From positions 1 to 5,153 of the forward strand of contig JBBRUG010000385.1 in the NCBI GenBank assembly GCA_038247995.1: a stretch of DNA of 5,153 nucleotides, written 5' to 3'. This stretch comes from JBBRUG01 sp038247995. Lineage in GTDB: Bacteria; Chloroflexota; Chloroflexia; Chloroflexales; Chloroflexaceae. A model generated the notes under the pieces. It was not told the origin of the DNA. It was given only the letters and a program-made list of their open reading frames with translations, and did not search any database. Both the position numbers and the translations under genes were made by a program. This document shows positions 4,899-5,153 of the stretch, one piece after another; position 1 is the first letter of the stretch; every line of letters begins with the position of its first letter.

Positions 4899-5117
4899 AT
4901 GACCACTCCTTGGGAGCCGGTGAACGTCGAGCAGATCCGTAACCTCGGCAGGCCGCGCTACCCCATCGGCGCCACGATTGAAGTGCAGCGGAAGCAACGC
5001 TGGTACACGGCAACAATCCTCGATGAGCGTGCCGGTATCCACTACGTCGCCTACGAAGGCAAGAGCGCCGAATGGAACGAGTGGGTCGCCTCACGGCGGA
5101 TTAGGTCGCTATTATGA
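4899..5117 (+). CDS. small Tudor/chromo-barrel-like protein, function unknown
   Basis: This 72-residue open frame begins at ATG 4899, with a weak AAAGG at 4885-4889 as ribosome binding site, and ends with TGA. I cannot assign a function. Residues 22-69 look like a single small beta-barrel of the Tudor/chromo-knot or Agenet type: a PIGATIEVQ strand, RWYTATILDE (W35, Y36), a turn, HYVAYEGK, then the characteristic WNEWV (W59, W62) and a basic RRIRS end. In eukaryotes such barrels bind methylated histones or RNA; bacterial single-domain versions exist but their ligands are largely uncharacterised. Residues 1-21 form a short polar lead with no signal peptide or membrane segment, so it is probably cytoplasmic. 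It lies 39 bases after dnaB with no terminator seen between, so cotranscription is likely. No terminator is evident in the 36 bases after it. Confidence 0.75.
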   Translation: MTTPWEPVNVEQIRNLGRPRYPIGATIEVQRKQRWYTATILDERAGIHYVAYEGKSAEWNEWVASRRIRSLL

Positions 5118-5153
5118 GCTAATAAAAAACTGTTCGTACATATCCAGTTAAGA

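Noticed and set aside
5118..5153. Terminator or gene start after the Tudor-like gene
   Set aside because: The 36 bases are AT-rich with a short A-run but no convincing stem or start signal before the window ends.

Overview
The window reads as a GC-rich bacterial chromosome segment with ordinary housekeeping content. No transposase, phage gene, tRNA, rRNA or CRISPR array is visible. The gene set is a carotenoid-type desaturase, a cell-wall LCP protein, ribosomal protein L9, and replicative helicase DnaB with an intein. Together with the GC-rich codon use and short heptamer-periodic intergenic repeats, it fits a filamentous Chloroflexota (Chloroflexia) best. That assignment is an inference from gene content and style and has not been tested by any search.

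Layout. Positions 1-939 (minus strand) hold the first 313 codons of a CrtI-family phytoene desaturase-like flavoprotein, cut by the window edge. Positions 940-1150 are a divergent intergenic region with two arrays of 7-bp repeats facing each other, a palindrome and likely promoters in both directions. Positions 1151-2221 (plus) encode a membrane-anchored LytR-CpsA-Psr (LCP) protein. A well-formed sigma70-like promoter at 2243-2272 drives rplI (2318-2851). The 217-bp gap after rplI holds a heptad-periodic hairpin (2864-2930), a second hairpin with a pyrimidine tail that looks like a terminator (2953-2993), and three spaced DnaA-box-like 9-mers (3001-3032). Next comes dnaB (3069-4859), interrupted in frame by a 153-residue mini-intein (4200-4658). 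A 72-codon gene for a Tudor/chromo-barrel-like protein (4899-5117) follows 39 bases after dnaB.

How they fit together. rplI followed by dnaB is a widely conserved bacterial neighbourhood, but the terminator-like hairpin between them suggests that dnaB, probably with the small downstream gene, is at least partly transcribed on its own. The intein sits in the conserved SDLRESG/SIEQDAD segment of the helicase core, so active DnaB should require protein splicing. The desaturase and LCP genes share a divergent regulatory region but have no obvious functional link.

The most notable item is the naturally endonuclease-free DnaB intein, which closely resembles the known Ssp DnaB intein in layout and junctions. 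It is a recognisable family and not a new system. The less explained signals are the heptamer-periodic intergenic repeats, the DnaA-box-like triplet upstream of dnaB, and the small Tudor-like gene.
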